64,000 nucleotides of DNA from Chrysemys picta bellii (lineage: Eukaryota > Chordata > Testudines > Emydidae). Made by a program: the position numbers and the translations under genes. Positions within the stretch are counted from its first letter, which is position 1; each line of letters begins with the position of its first letter. The stretch covers positions 38,935,583 through 38,999,582 of the forward strand of contig NC_088797.1 in the NCBI RefSeq assembly GCF_011386835.1. The letters run 5' to 3'. Positions 47,160 to 57,455 of this stretch are shown here, piece by piece. The notes under the pieces were generated by a model. The model was not told where the DNA came from, made no database searches, and was given only the letters and a program-made list of their open reading frames with translations.

Positions 47160-49200
47160 ATGCAGAGCTCATCAGCACAGGTAACCATGCAGTCCGAGAA
47201 TCGAAAAAGAGCTCCAGCATCGATCATACGGGAGGTACTGGATCTGATCGCTATATGGGGAGATGATTCTGTGCTAGTAGAACTACGTTCCAAAAGAAGA
47301 AATGCCAAAACATTTGAAAAAATCTCCAAGGGCATGATGGAGAGAGGCCACAATAGGGACTCATATCAGTGCCGCGTGAAAGTTAAGGAGCTCAGACAAG
47401 CGTACCAGAAAACAAAAGAAGCAAACGGAAGGTCTGGGGCAGAACCGCAGACATGCTGCTTCTATGCTGAGCTGCAAGCAATTCTAGGGGGGGCTGCCAC
47501 CACTACCCCACCCCGACCATGGATTCCGATGAGGGGTTACTCTCAGCCATGCCTGAGGATTTTGCGGACGGGGAAGATGATGAGGAGGAGGAGGACGAGC
47601 TTGCGGAGAGCACACAGTACACCGTTCTCCCCAACAGCCAGGATCTTTTTCTCAGCCTGACTGAAGTAGCCTCCCAACCCTCCCAAGGCGGTATCCCAGA
47701 CCATGAAGCCATAGAAAGGACCTCTGGTGAGTGTACCTTTGTAAATATAAAACATGGTTTAAAAGCAAGCGTTTTTAATGATTAATTTGCCCTGAGGACT
47801 TGGGATGCATTTGCAGCCAGTACAGCTACTGGAAAAGTATGTTAACGTGCCTGGGGATGGAGCAGAAATCCTCCAGGGACATCTCCATGAAGTTCTCCTG
47901 GAGGTACTCCAAAAGCCTTTGCAGAAGGTTTCTGGGGAGGGCAGCCTTATTCCGTCCTCCATGGTAGGACACTTTACCACGCCATGCTAGTAGCAAGTAA
48001 TCTGGTATCATTGCATGACAAAGCCTGGCAGTGTACGGTCCCAGTGTTTGCTGGCATTCAAGCAACATCCGTTCTTTATCTCGCTGTGTTATCCTCAGGA
48101 GAGTGATATCGTTCATGGTAACCTGGTTGAAATACGGGAATTTAATTAAGGGGTCAGAGGTGGCTGTTCCTACTGGGCTGTTTGCCTGTGGCTGAAAAGA
48201 AATCCTTCCCTGCAGTTAGCCAAGCGGTGGGGATGGGGGGGGGCATTGGCGCTGAGCTGTTTGCATTTGACTAGCAGGGATCTTCTCTGATACCAGCCAT
48301 GCGGTGGGGGGAGGGATAAAGTGATCATCCCAGAGAATTGGATGGGGAGGGGTGTTAGTTTGGCTTCTGCTGCTGCTGCACATTAACACGAAAACCGCAG
48401 CACTCAACGGGCTTTGCTTGGTATGGGAAAGGAGGTCGCTGCTTTTATGAAGGTTGCAGTAGCCAAAAGACAATGGCTTACCATGGCCGCATACAAGCCG
48501 AATTCTGTTGCCCGGCCCTGCGTCTGTGATCTCTAACACCAAAGCCACCGGCACTCAACATTAAGATGCAAAATGCGACCTTGTACCGAAATCACATGTG
48601 CTATGTAATGTGAATAGTGTTGTTCATCGTGAAAGAGTATAAGCATTGTTCTGTAAAATGTATCTTTTTAAATACTTCTATCCCTTTTTTCCCTCCCGCA
48701 GCTGCAAATTTTCCAAGCCTCCCTCCTCCGTCCCAAAGGCTATCTCAGATAAGGCTGCGAAAAAACCGCATGTGAGACAAAATGTTCTCTGAGATCATGC
48801 AGTCGACCCGCAATGAAAGAGTTCATCTGAATGAGTGGAAGGACATGGTATCAAAGTACAGGAAAGCTGCCAATGAACGTGAGGAGAGGAGGGACAAACG
48901 TGAGGAGAGGAGGGATGAACATGAGGAGAGGAGGTGGCAGGAAGATGAGAGAGGCCGGATGCAACGCTGGGACTGTTGCGTGATCAAACGGACATGGTCC
49001 GGCGTCTGGTGGAGCTTCAGGAATGGCAGCAGGATCACAGAGTGCCGCTGCAGCCCCTGTATAACTGCCCTCCTCCCTCCCCAAGTTTCATAGCCTCCTC
49101 ACCCAGATGCCCAAGAACGTGGGAGGGGAGGCTCCATGGACCCTGCCACTCCACCCCAGTGGACAGCCCAAGCAAAAGGCTGTCATTCAAAAACTTTTGA
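47160..49200 (+). pseudogene. Harbinger Myb/SANT-like protein, copy 2 (broken)
   Basis: Exon 1 (47160-47726) encodes the Myb/SANT-like domain: IREVLDLIAIWGDDSVLVEL, NRDSYQCRVKVKELRQAYQK and CCFYAELQAILGG. A frameshift near 47510-47520 precedes an acidic GEDDEEEEDEL stretch in the next frame. The donor at 47727 is TCTG|GTGAGT. The acceptor near 48700 is CCCGCAG|CTGC. Exon 2 has an early TGA after RLRKNRM where copy 1 and the usual family sequence have a coding triplet, then resumes with MFSEIMQSTRNERVHLNEW and repeated (E)ERRDEREERRD units. A further frameshift near 48975 precedes TDMVRRLVELQEWQQDH. Function would have been as in copy 1. Poly(A) signal AATAAA is at 49286. Confidence 0.82.
47826..48116 (-). 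CDS. Antisense open frame in the Myb-gene intron: candidate third Harbinger protein
   Basis: An intact frame of 96 codons starts with an ATG in a good context (GTTACCATGA) six bases after an AG acceptor-like sequence (TTTCAACCAG). It lies wholly in the intron of the Myb-like gene, on the opposite strand. It aligns along its length with the broken frame in copy 1 (5911-5614). Examples are GPYTARLCHAMIP with GPYAACLCAAMVP and ALPRNL with ALPKNL. In these two blocks the codons for G, P, Y, A, L, P (first block) and A, P, L (second) differ only at the third base. The predicted protein has a basic N-terminal half, hydrophobic stretches (YLLLAW) and an amphipathic-looking tail (LLQRLLEYLQENF). I do not recognise a family. 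An upstream antisense exon is possible (donor ATG|GTAAGC near 48480), but its phase does not fit this start. Confidence 0.55.
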   Translation of the reverse strand: MNDITLLRITQRDKERMLLECQQTLGPYTARLCHAMIPDYLLLAWRGKVSYHGGRNKAALPRNLLQRLLEYLQENFMEMSLEDFCSIPRHVNILFQ

Positions 49201-49285
49201 AGTGGTCTTTTCCTTCCCTCCTCCCCTCCTCCCAAACCCCACCCGGGCTACCTTGTCAGTTCTCTCCCTATGTTTATAATCAATT

Positions 49286-49325
49286 AATAAAGAATACATT
49301 ATTTTTAAATGATAGTTACTTTATT
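49286..49325. terminator. Convergent poly(A) signals of Harbinger copy 2
   Basis: AATAAA on + at 49286-49291 ends the Myb-like gene. TTTATT at 49320-49325 (AATAAA on -) ends the transposase. The spacing is tail to tail, as in copy 1. Confidence 0.7.
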
Positions 49326-49429
49326 TCCTTTGAAAGCAAGCTGTGATCGAAGGGAGGAAGGTGGGTTGCTTACAGGGAATGAGTCAATCAAGGGGGCGGG
49401 TTTTCATCAAGGAGAAACAAACAGAACTT

Positions 49430-50714
49430 TCACACCGTAGCCTGGCCAGTCATGAAACTGGTTTTCAAAGCTTCTCTGATGTGCAGCGCTTCCTGGTGTG
49501 CTCTTCTAATCACCCTGGTGTCTGGCTGCGTGTAATCAGCGGCCAGGCGATTTGCTCCCTCCCACCCCACCATAAAGGTCTCCCCCTTACTCTCACAGAG
49601 ATTGTGGAGCACACAGCAAGCAGCAATAATAATGGGAATATTGGTTTGGCTGAGGTCTGAGCGAGTCAGTAAAGTGCGCCAGCGACCCTTTAAACGTGCA
49701 AATGCACATTCTATCACAATTCTGCACTTGCTCAACCTGTAGTTGAACAGCTCCTGACTACTGTTCAGGCTGCCTGTGTATGGCTTCATGAGCCATGGCA
49801 TTAAGGGGTAGGCTGGATCCCCAAGGATAACTATAGGCATGTCAACATACCCAACGATTATTTTCTGGTCTGGGAAGTAAATCCCTTGCTGCAGCCGTTT
49901 AAACAGACTAGTGTTCCTGAAGACGCGAGTGTCATGAACCCTTCCCGGCCATCCCACATTTGATATTGGTGAAATGTCCCTTGTGATCCACCAGGGCTTG
50001 CAGCACCATTGAAAAGTACCCCTTGCAGTTTATGTATTGGCTGCCCTGGTGGTCCGGTGCCAAGATAGGGATATGGGTTCCATCTATTGCCCCACCACAG
50101 TTAAGGAATCCCATTGCAGCAAAGCCATCTACTATGACCTGCACATTTCCCAGAGTCACTACCTTTGGTAGCAGCAGCTCAGTGATTGCTTTGGCTACTT
50201 GCATCACAGCAGCCCCCACAGTAGATTTGCCCACTCCAAATTGATTCCCGACTGACTGGTAGCTGTCTGGCGTTGCAAGCTTCCACAAGGCTATCGCCAC
50301 TCGCTTCTCAACTGAGAGGGCTGCTCTCATGGTATTCTGGCACTTCATGGCAGGGGAAAGCAAGTCACAAAGTTCCATGAAAGTGCCTTTACGCATTCGA
50401 AAGTTTCGCAGCCACTGGGAATTGTCCCACACCTGCAACACTATGCAGTCCCACCAGTCTGTGCTTGTTTCCCGGGCCCAGAATCGGCGTTCCATGGCTA
50501 GAACCTGCCCCATTAACAACATGATCTCCAAAGCGCCGGGGCCCGCGGTTTGAGAGAATTCTGTGTCCATGTCCTCATCACTCTCGTCGCCGCGCTGCCG
50601 TTGCCGCCTCCTCCTCGCTTGGTTTTTCAGGTTCTGGTTCAGCATAAACTGCACGATAATGCGCGAGGTGTTTACAATGTTCATGACTGCTGCCTTGAGC
50701 TGAGCGGGCTCCAT
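49430..50714 (-). pseudogene. Harbinger DDE transposase, copy 2 (one frameshift)
   Basis: The likely start is the ATG at 50714 (MEPAQLKAAVMN), after an open extension without homology. The order is a basic segment (RRRRQRQRGDESDEDMD), WARETSTDWWDC, a helix-turn-helix-like block (QFGVGKSTVGAAVMQ), GGAIDGTHIPI with the first catalytic Asp, and NCKGYFSMVLQALVD. A frameshift at about 49945-49957 interrupts the protein just before the GWPGRVHDTRVF block. The second half retains ILGDPAYPLMPW with its Asp, VIECAFARLKGRW with the catalytic Glu, and IIIAACCVLHNLCESKGE. All expected active-site residues are present if the two frames are read together, unlike copy 1. Confidence 0.88.
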
Positions 50715-51093
50715 GCTTGCCGTGGTATGGCGTCTGCACAGTTCACTCAGGAAAAAAGGCGCGAAACGGTTATCTGCTGTTGCTTTCACGGGGGGTGAGG
50801 GGGGAGTGACGACATGTATCCAGAGCCACCCGCGACAATGTTTTTTGCCCCATCAGGCATTGGGATCTCAACCCAGAATTCCAGTGGGCGGGGGAGACTG
50901 TGGGTACTATGGGATAGCTATGGGATAGCTACCCACAGTGCAACACTCTGGAAGTCGACACTAGCCTTGGTACATGGACGCAGACTGACGAATTAATGTG
51001 CTTAGTGTGGCCGCATGCACTCGACTTTATACAATCTGTTGCCAAAAATCGAATTCTGTAAAATCGGAGTAATCACATAGTGTAGACATACCC

Positions 51094-51957
51094 TATATTA
51101 GTATTGATGCTGCTTCATGATTGTTTTTGTAAGTTTAATTCTTTTTAGGGCACTCAGTGGTTGTGTGTGTTAAAGGGGTGAGAAGTTCTTTTCATATTAA
51201 AAGAAAGAAATGTATAAAAATAGTATCTATTCAGAAATCGAGAGGTTTATTTTTGCTGTTGCATCCAGTATGTTCAAGAGGTATGGTGCTAGAGTAGTAC
51301 CTGATAAGTGTAGATTACATATCTTACTATGTATTTGCACATCATCTACTACAACTGGGCCCTATACCCACGTGGAATTTTGTGGAGGTACTGCAATATG
51401 AGGAGTATTAAACTGTATAACCCTGATACAATCAAACCTGCAGGCCTAGAGTTCAAAGAATTGCTTTCCTGCACTGGAATCTGTATTTCTTGGAACACCC
51501 TGTAAGTGAGCAAGGCAGTAACAAAAGAAATTACAGAAACAAAGCCTCCTGAAATCACAATAGAATGGAATGGATACACAGTGTAATTTTTTAACTAGGC
51601 AGATATTCCCTTCTGAAGTTTTGAACTACTTCGTGTTAGGTACTTTCAGCACAACACAGGATAGATTCAAGTTGAATTACCAGAGCTGCCAAACCTCTAT
51701 AATGCTGATAAGACAGTTGTCATATGTGGACATGCTACTAGCTATGGTGGGGGTTTGGGGGGGAAGAGTATTGCTTTAAGCTCATGATGGTCAGCTGCTA
51801 ACTACTTGAAGGCCTGTCTAATCCTGAGACCAGTTATGCTTAGGTTGAGAAGGAACACAGCTTGGGTATACAAGAAGTTTGCACACACTTAGATTATGTT
51901 CTACATTTTTGACTAATCCTAAGTGTCTGTGCACTCTTGATAAATAAAGAGTTGACC
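51094..51957. other. Gene-free stretch
   Basis: AT-rich DNA with chance frames. ATAAATAAAG near 51939 may be an old poly(A) signal of the following repeat. Nothing else is recognised. Confidence 0.4.
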
Positions 51958-52764
51958 TGTGGGTGCCAATGTAAGGAGAGACACTCACCTCTTGAGTGTC
52001 TCCGGCTGCTGTGTCTCGTACTGCAGGCTCTTTCCTGCCCTGATGTCCCCTGTAGGTCACTGACCTTGTTAGGTGGGTCCTTCAGTGGTTCATTCCTCCA
52101 GCCAAGTCACACAGGCAAAAATGAACCACTTCCAGAGTAGGAAAGAGTTCAACCTGTCTGACTGCCCTCACCGGGATCTTCAGCCCCATCTCTGGGCCCT
52201 TTAAATCCAGCTATTCACTTGGGCTTCTAAAGGAGCTTTAGACTGTTCTTGGGGCTTAGGCCACTTTGCCAGAGCCTGGAAGGGGAACTCAGATCCACCC
52301 ACTACTCTGGGTCCCAGGCCAGGGTGCCTATGAACAGCAGCCACGTGCTGCTTCCTTTATTTAGTTGCTTCTGCATTCCTTAGGCCTCTTCCCACCTGCT
52401 CCCTTTACCTCCACCCATTACCTTAGGATTAAAGTTCTCAGGCCCAGTAAATGTTGCCAGTGAAGGTCTTCTGGCCAGAGAAAAACACCCTTTTTCATCC
52501 CTCTGATCCCAGCCAGCAACTGACCTCCTAAGGCCAGGGCCGGCCCCCATGCCCCCTCACTTGGGCCAAAACTTTGAAAGGTCTCAATTCTATCTTCTTC
52601 CTGTTCTACTCCTCTCATGGCATTGCTCTGCTACCTACCCCAATAAAGGAGAACTAACAACTTAAAATGCCTTGTTCAAAAATGTTAAGTAAAACGCCTG
52701 AAAAGCAAATGTAACTTTTCTTGTCTGCATAGTAAACACTGGCATTTTTTATCTGTTTGAATAA

Positions 52765-55211
52765 TCAAAGTGGTGCTTTCCGTGCTTTCTTGGTTGCAAA
52801 GATTTGAACTGCTTCCTGCTGAAGGTCCACAGTCTGGGCCAGCTCATGCTCTATTGAGATGGTTGCAAGGCTGACCAGCCTCTCCTGTATCATTGTGGAG
52901 TGTAGATGTGTTTTTATTAACTTCAGCTTGGAGAACAGAACAGAACAGAACAGAACAGCCTTTGGAGTTGATCCTGCTGAAATGTATCTTGAAAAGGCTT
53001 TCAGTTCATCACCTAAATCACTTGCATCAATATCGCGCATGTCATCATGTGTCAATACTGTCTCTAGTGCCCTGCATTGCTGGTGTAGGTCTTCTTCAGG
53101 TATAATGAGGAGTTTTGGAATATCATACAACATCCCAAATATACTGCTGTGTTCCTTGAGCTGCATGAAATATTCTTCAACTGACTGGATTGCACAATCT
53201 AGCACCTGGTTAAAGAATTCAACTTTGGGGTCTCTTATGGGATTATCCCGTGCCTCGTAATCAAAATGTCTTCTTCTCCGACTCTTGTATTCTTGATTGG
53301 GTGGGGAAATAGCTTCAGTATGAAGTTCCTCTGTCAACTTCTGTGCACTCTTCAGAACGTTTTGAAATCCCTCATCTGACCGGTAAAACTGTAGGGATGA
53401 CTTTGCTTTGTCCAGTTGTTCCATTACTCCAGATATATTAAGGTCAACACCTTGGAGTCTCTTGCTTACAACATTTATTTCAAACAGTATGTCATGCCAC
53501 AACACTAAGCCACACAGAAATTTGAAGTTATGTATGTTTCTGGTGATTCCATTTCCCTCTGCCACTGTTCTCCCACAAACAGTTCCTGTCATAGCATTAT
53601 CCTCCATAATGGCAACTATCTTCCCAATTTGGTGTTTGATAGGCTCCACTCGACTTTCCCATCGTGTGGCACTCAATGGTTTCAGGGTCAGAGAGGATGT
53701 TCCCAGATGTTGCTTCAAAATTTGCCATCAATGAGTTGATGCAGAGAAAAATACATAGATGCTTTGAATTACGTTAAAAAATTAAGCAGCCTCACTAGAA
53801 GCTGATGCTGCATCACTGACCGACCACAAGTTCAACGAATGAGAACTGCATGGGGCAAAAAAAGCTCAAGGATCCATGTCTGCACTCCTCTGTTCTTTCC
53901 TCTCATGTTGGCACTATTATCGTAGCCCTGACCTCTCATGTCAGCTATCGCAATTCCTGTATCTTCCAGTTTTTTAAGAAGCACATTTGTCATACCAGCT
54001 CCTGTAGTATCATCAATGTCAATAAAGTCTAGAAAATGCTCTCTGACAGTCACTATTGCAGGGACATTTTCACTAGGTTCTGTTATTGTTACAAAATGCA
54101 CCATTAAAATCATTTGTTCCATATGGCTGATGTCAGGTGTTCAGTCCAGAATAACAGAGTAATATCTTCTGATTTAAGATCTGCCACAATCTTCTGTTTG
54201 ACTTTTGTTGCCAGTAACTGTATGATCTCATTTTGAATTGTTTTTTCCAAGGTAGTGGTGTGTGTACATTTCTTGGGTGGTGACTCTTCTTAGATGCTCC
54301 TGGAATACAGCATCAAATTCAGCCATCAGCTCCACAATTTTAAAGAAGTTTCCATTGTTTGGCACATACAGCTGATCTGAAGTGCCACGCAGTGCTAGGT
54401 TTTGGGTAGTAAGCATTCTCACAATGGCAATGAGCCTTTTCAGAACATTTTGCCAGTAAAGAGTCTCTGATGCAATCTTCTCTTGATGCTGATCATCTAT
54501 GGTGGCCTTTAACCTTAGTCTCATCTCAAACTCTTTCCACCTATGGAATGCTCTCTGGTGATTTGCTGCCTTCTCATGGCATGCCAGATTTCTAGCCAGA
54601 TTTTTCCAGTCCTTTGTTCCTGTAGAACCCAATGTGGCTGGAACATTAAACTGGAAGAGTTTGCAACAAAAACAGTATGCAGCATTCTGGGTTTTTGAGT
54701 ACATAAGCCATGGCCTCTCCACTTTATCACCATTGGGGATTTCACGGCAGTAACGTGTTGGATGGAAACTTCTATTTTCATTGTCTTTGGGGAACATGAA
54801 GTTTTTCACTTGCTGTGGCCTGTGCAGTATAAGGAAGTCCCTCAGGCTACTTTTCAAGTGGGTCCACAGTCCTGGATCATCTAGACTTAAGGAACTAAAC
54901 TCAGCAGCAGCTGTTTCTTGCACCTCCACCACACTCGTCTCTGATCTACACTTTTCTTCAGGAATGTGCATGGTTACATCCATTTGAGATGGAGATATGG
55001 ATGCTGCAGTAGCTGCCAGGTCACCTGCACTCTGACTAACTGGAAGATCAAGCATCTCCTCACCACTCACATCCTCACCAAAAGGCTCACCATGAACATT
55101 TGTGTCTATGTATCTCAGGAGAGCTCCTTCCTGCTTAGATAGAAAAGCTTCCTTTGCTTTCTTTCTTTTTCTGAATGCTGCCCCAGAGGGGCGTTTTCTT
55201 CTTTCACTCAT
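52765..55211 (-). pseudogene. hAT transposase, zinc finger MYM-type 1-like (several breaks)
   Basis: The ATG at 55211 (MSERRKRPSGAAFRKRKK) gives a basic N-terminus. A TTF-type zinc finger follows (PWLMYSKTQNAAYCFCCKLF ... NLACHEKAANHQRA) with C-x-C-C and H spacing. The DUF4371-like core begins in VPNNGNFFKIVELMAEFD. The frame shifts at an A run near 54243, again near 54165, and has a TGA near 54147. It then continues as YDNSANMRGKNRGVQ, the family's core helix region, to a stop at 53832. The last open part (53718-52765) includes LKPLSATRWESRVEP and a C-terminal hAT dimerisation region (FSKLKLIKTHLHSTMIQERL, then SLATISIEHELA). A GAACA pentamer tract replaces part of the conserved block before FSKLK. 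The enzyme would recognise the CAGGGC ends. Confidence 0.85.
52933..52958. repeat. (GAACA)5 pentanucleotide tract in the hAT gene
   Basis: Five GAACA units lie inside the coding region. Read on - they give a TTCTG-type repeat translated as AVLFCSVL just before FSKLKL. The frame stays open across the tract. Confidence 0.9.
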
Positions 55212-55892
55212 GACTGCTGTTTTGTGCCAGCTACAGTGGCTCTCAACACTCAATTGAAGGGGACAAATAATCAGGCTGGTAGCAGGGCCTGAGTGAGGGA
55301 AGATATCAGTGTCTTAAGGGCCTAACTGGCTCCTACTACTTCAGCTGACTGCCTGTTCTCCTCAAGTGAGTTCAGGGAAGCAGCAGGAAACAGGAAGCTC
55401 CCTGAGAAGCTGGTGTTAATCAGTCCAGGCTCCTGGGGGTGCTAGAGAGGTACATAAGAGGCTCCTCCTCCTCTCTCTCCCTGCAGCTCCTGCTGCTTTC
55501 TGTTATTCCCTCTCACCTTTTCTCCTGCTTGCCTGTTATGTCTCTTGTGCCCTCCTTCCTCCAGCACAGCAGTCCACCATCTCTGTGCACCTAGAGCAGA
55601 GAGAATACATATGCACCAGCAGCAGACACAATTTTCTACACTCTGGGTCCTAGTGGTGTCCCCCCCCACATCTGGCACCTGAGGCGGCCGCCTCAGTTCG
55701 CCTCATGGTAAGGCCAGCCCTGGCTAAGGCCCTGCAGCTCCTTTTATCTGAGCCTGCTGGGCTCTGATTGGCTGGTTCCACAAGGTCTCTCTAGACAGGC
55801 CTGCAGGACCAACTTGGGGCCAGGGTTGTAGTAGGACCACAGGGCCTGCACTGGGGGAGGTGATTACGAAAGGCCAAGTACACTCCATCACA

Positions 55893-57190
55893 GCCAGCAA
55901 CATGACAAACTACTCCTATGCATGATGAATTACAATCTGAAAGCATAGCATATGTCTGGGATTTGCAACTATCCTGTCCAGACACTTTGAATGTGATTGA
56001 TTGAGGAATATTATAAATGGGCAAGGAAGTGGAGGTGCGTTGGAGAGCTCCGCGAATCTTAATGCCGATGCTTGATTCATTGACCAAAAAAAAAATAAAA
56101 AAATAAAAAAATCTAGTAGATTGCTAGAAATCATCCTGAACTCTACATAGCACTATGTCCCATGAAAAGGGGATGGCCTACATATATTGGTCCATACTAA
56201 TTACCTGAGTGAATTTATTTCTTTTACAAACAATTAGTAGTTCCTGTCCCATGCTCTTGAAACCCACACAAAATTTAAGTGATTCCATGTTATGCTGGTG
56301 CTTGGATGACAGTAAAACTGAATGACGAGAAAGCTGGACAATGTTTGGTATAGTGAAAGACAAATGCAAGATTTAATCTCTACACTCTGATGACAAAAAC
56401 AAGACTAATTTAAGGGCAACATGAGGTGTGCAACTCATTCCAGAACCAAGATGTGGCACTACATACTTTATCATTCCTGACTCAGAACTCTTCCATGTCC
56501 CCATACATCTACTACACAGGACCCGATCAGAAAATTACCAATATGGACAACTATCCCATATAGTCAACAATCAATGACTAACTTAAATTCCTGGTTTCAA
56601 AATTGGCAGAAGGAGGGTTCTCAGGCAGAACTCAGAGTATGAGAATTATAGATTATTATACTCTCTTTTGCCAAACCTATTATTTACCTCAGTAGCAAAC
56701 AATGTTAATGTAATACTAAAACATATGTAGACAGCCATACAACAACCAATGCAGGCTGCAATAAACAACCTACTGTATTTTCACCCAAAGAAGGAAAAAT
56801 GCTGCCTCTAAACATACAAGAAGTGTCAGATGAACCTGATGATCCTCTGTGAGCTGTAGTGGGGAATGTTTTCAATAATCTCACGTCCATTCTGGATGCT
56901 GGTTTTCCCTTGTAATCTCTGCTACTGACGTCTAATAGATTAGTTTTATCTTCAAGTTTTGTTTTAAGAGAGGTCTAAGTTTTCTTCCTCCAAAGCAGCT
57001 GCTGGACTGCAGTGCCCCATTGATTCTAACGGGCTATGGCTCAGGCTCTAAAAGCAGCTACTTCCTCAAAGGTATGCAGTTGTGTTCTGCTGACCCATCT
57101 TCACAAATGCCTTTGTGCATTCAACAAAGAAACTTGCAACTCTGTGTTTGTATGTTTTTGCACAGCTATAGCCCTAAGCCTCCCAAATAC
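55893..57190. other. Gene-free stretch
   Basis: An A-rich (AAAAATAAA)n-like run lies near 56082-56110. No gene, RNA or element end is recognised. Confidence 0.45.
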
Positions 57191-57193
57191 TAA

Positions 57194-57452
57194 GGGCTTG
57201 TCTTCACATGCAGCGCTACATTGGTGCAGTTGCAGCACATTAGTGAAGACACTTTTATGCTAGCAGGAGAGCTTCTCCTGTCAGCGTAGTTAATCCACTT
57301 CCCCAGGAGGCAGTAGCTATGTGACAAGCGAAGCTCTCCGGCTGACATAAAGCTGGTTACACTGGGGGTTAGGTTGGTATAACTACTGTGGATTTTTCAC
57401 ACCCCTGAGCGATGTAGTTATCCCAATATAAGTCTATAGTGTAGACCTGGCC
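57194..57452. mobile_element. Harbinger miniature element with TAA target duplication
   Basis: The ends are GGGCTTGTCTTCACATG and AGTGTAGACCTGGCC. TAA lies on both sides (57191-57193, 57453-57455), the 3-bp TWA-type duplication expected of Harbinger elements. The interior contains GCAGCGCTACATTG, like the subterminal motif of copy 1, and AGCTCTCC/GGAGAGCT inverted blocks. It has no frame, so it would need the proteins of an autonomous relative. Confidence 0.87.
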
Positions 57453-57455
57453 TAA

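Larger units (their letters stand above)
46806..51093. mobile_element. Harbinger DNA transposon, copy 2 (decayed)
   Basis: This is a 4.3-kb element with the same gene layout as copy 1. Its inverted ends pair GGTCTACATTA (left) with TAGTGTAGAC (right). It carries a Myb/SANT-like gene on + (47160-49200) and a transposase on - (50714-49430), both damaged. Transposase identity to copy 1 is about 70% by eye in the best blocks, so the two are separate subfamilies. 3-bp flanks are TGT and TAT, so no clean target duplication is seen. Confidence 0.9.
52535..55722 (-). mobile_element. ZMYM1-like hAT transposon, 3.19 kb
   Basis: The left end is CAGGGCCGGCCC. The right end, read inward, is CAGGGCTGGCCTTACCATGA. 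Flanks CCTAAGGC (52527-52534) and GCTAAGGC (55723-55730) form an 8-bp target duplication with one mismatch. It carries one long, broken transposase gene on the - strand. The terminal sequence is close to that of the miniature element at 60659-61299. Confidence 0.9.
51958..55892 (-). repeat. LTR-like repeat split by a ZMYM1-like hAT
   Basis: Sequence at about 51958-52534 and 55723-55892 appears to be one GC-richer repeat broken by the hAT at 52535-55722. The right end is CCATCACA (TGTGATGG on -), a candidate LTR end. The left boundary is uncertain and no target duplication of the outer repeat was found. Confidence 0.4.

Noticed and set aside
48216..48554. Upstream coding exon of the antisense Harbinger frame
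   Set aside because: A donor (ATG|GTAAGC) is present near 48480, but its phase does not fit the frame at 48116-47826. The region is kept as intron or possible 5' UTR.
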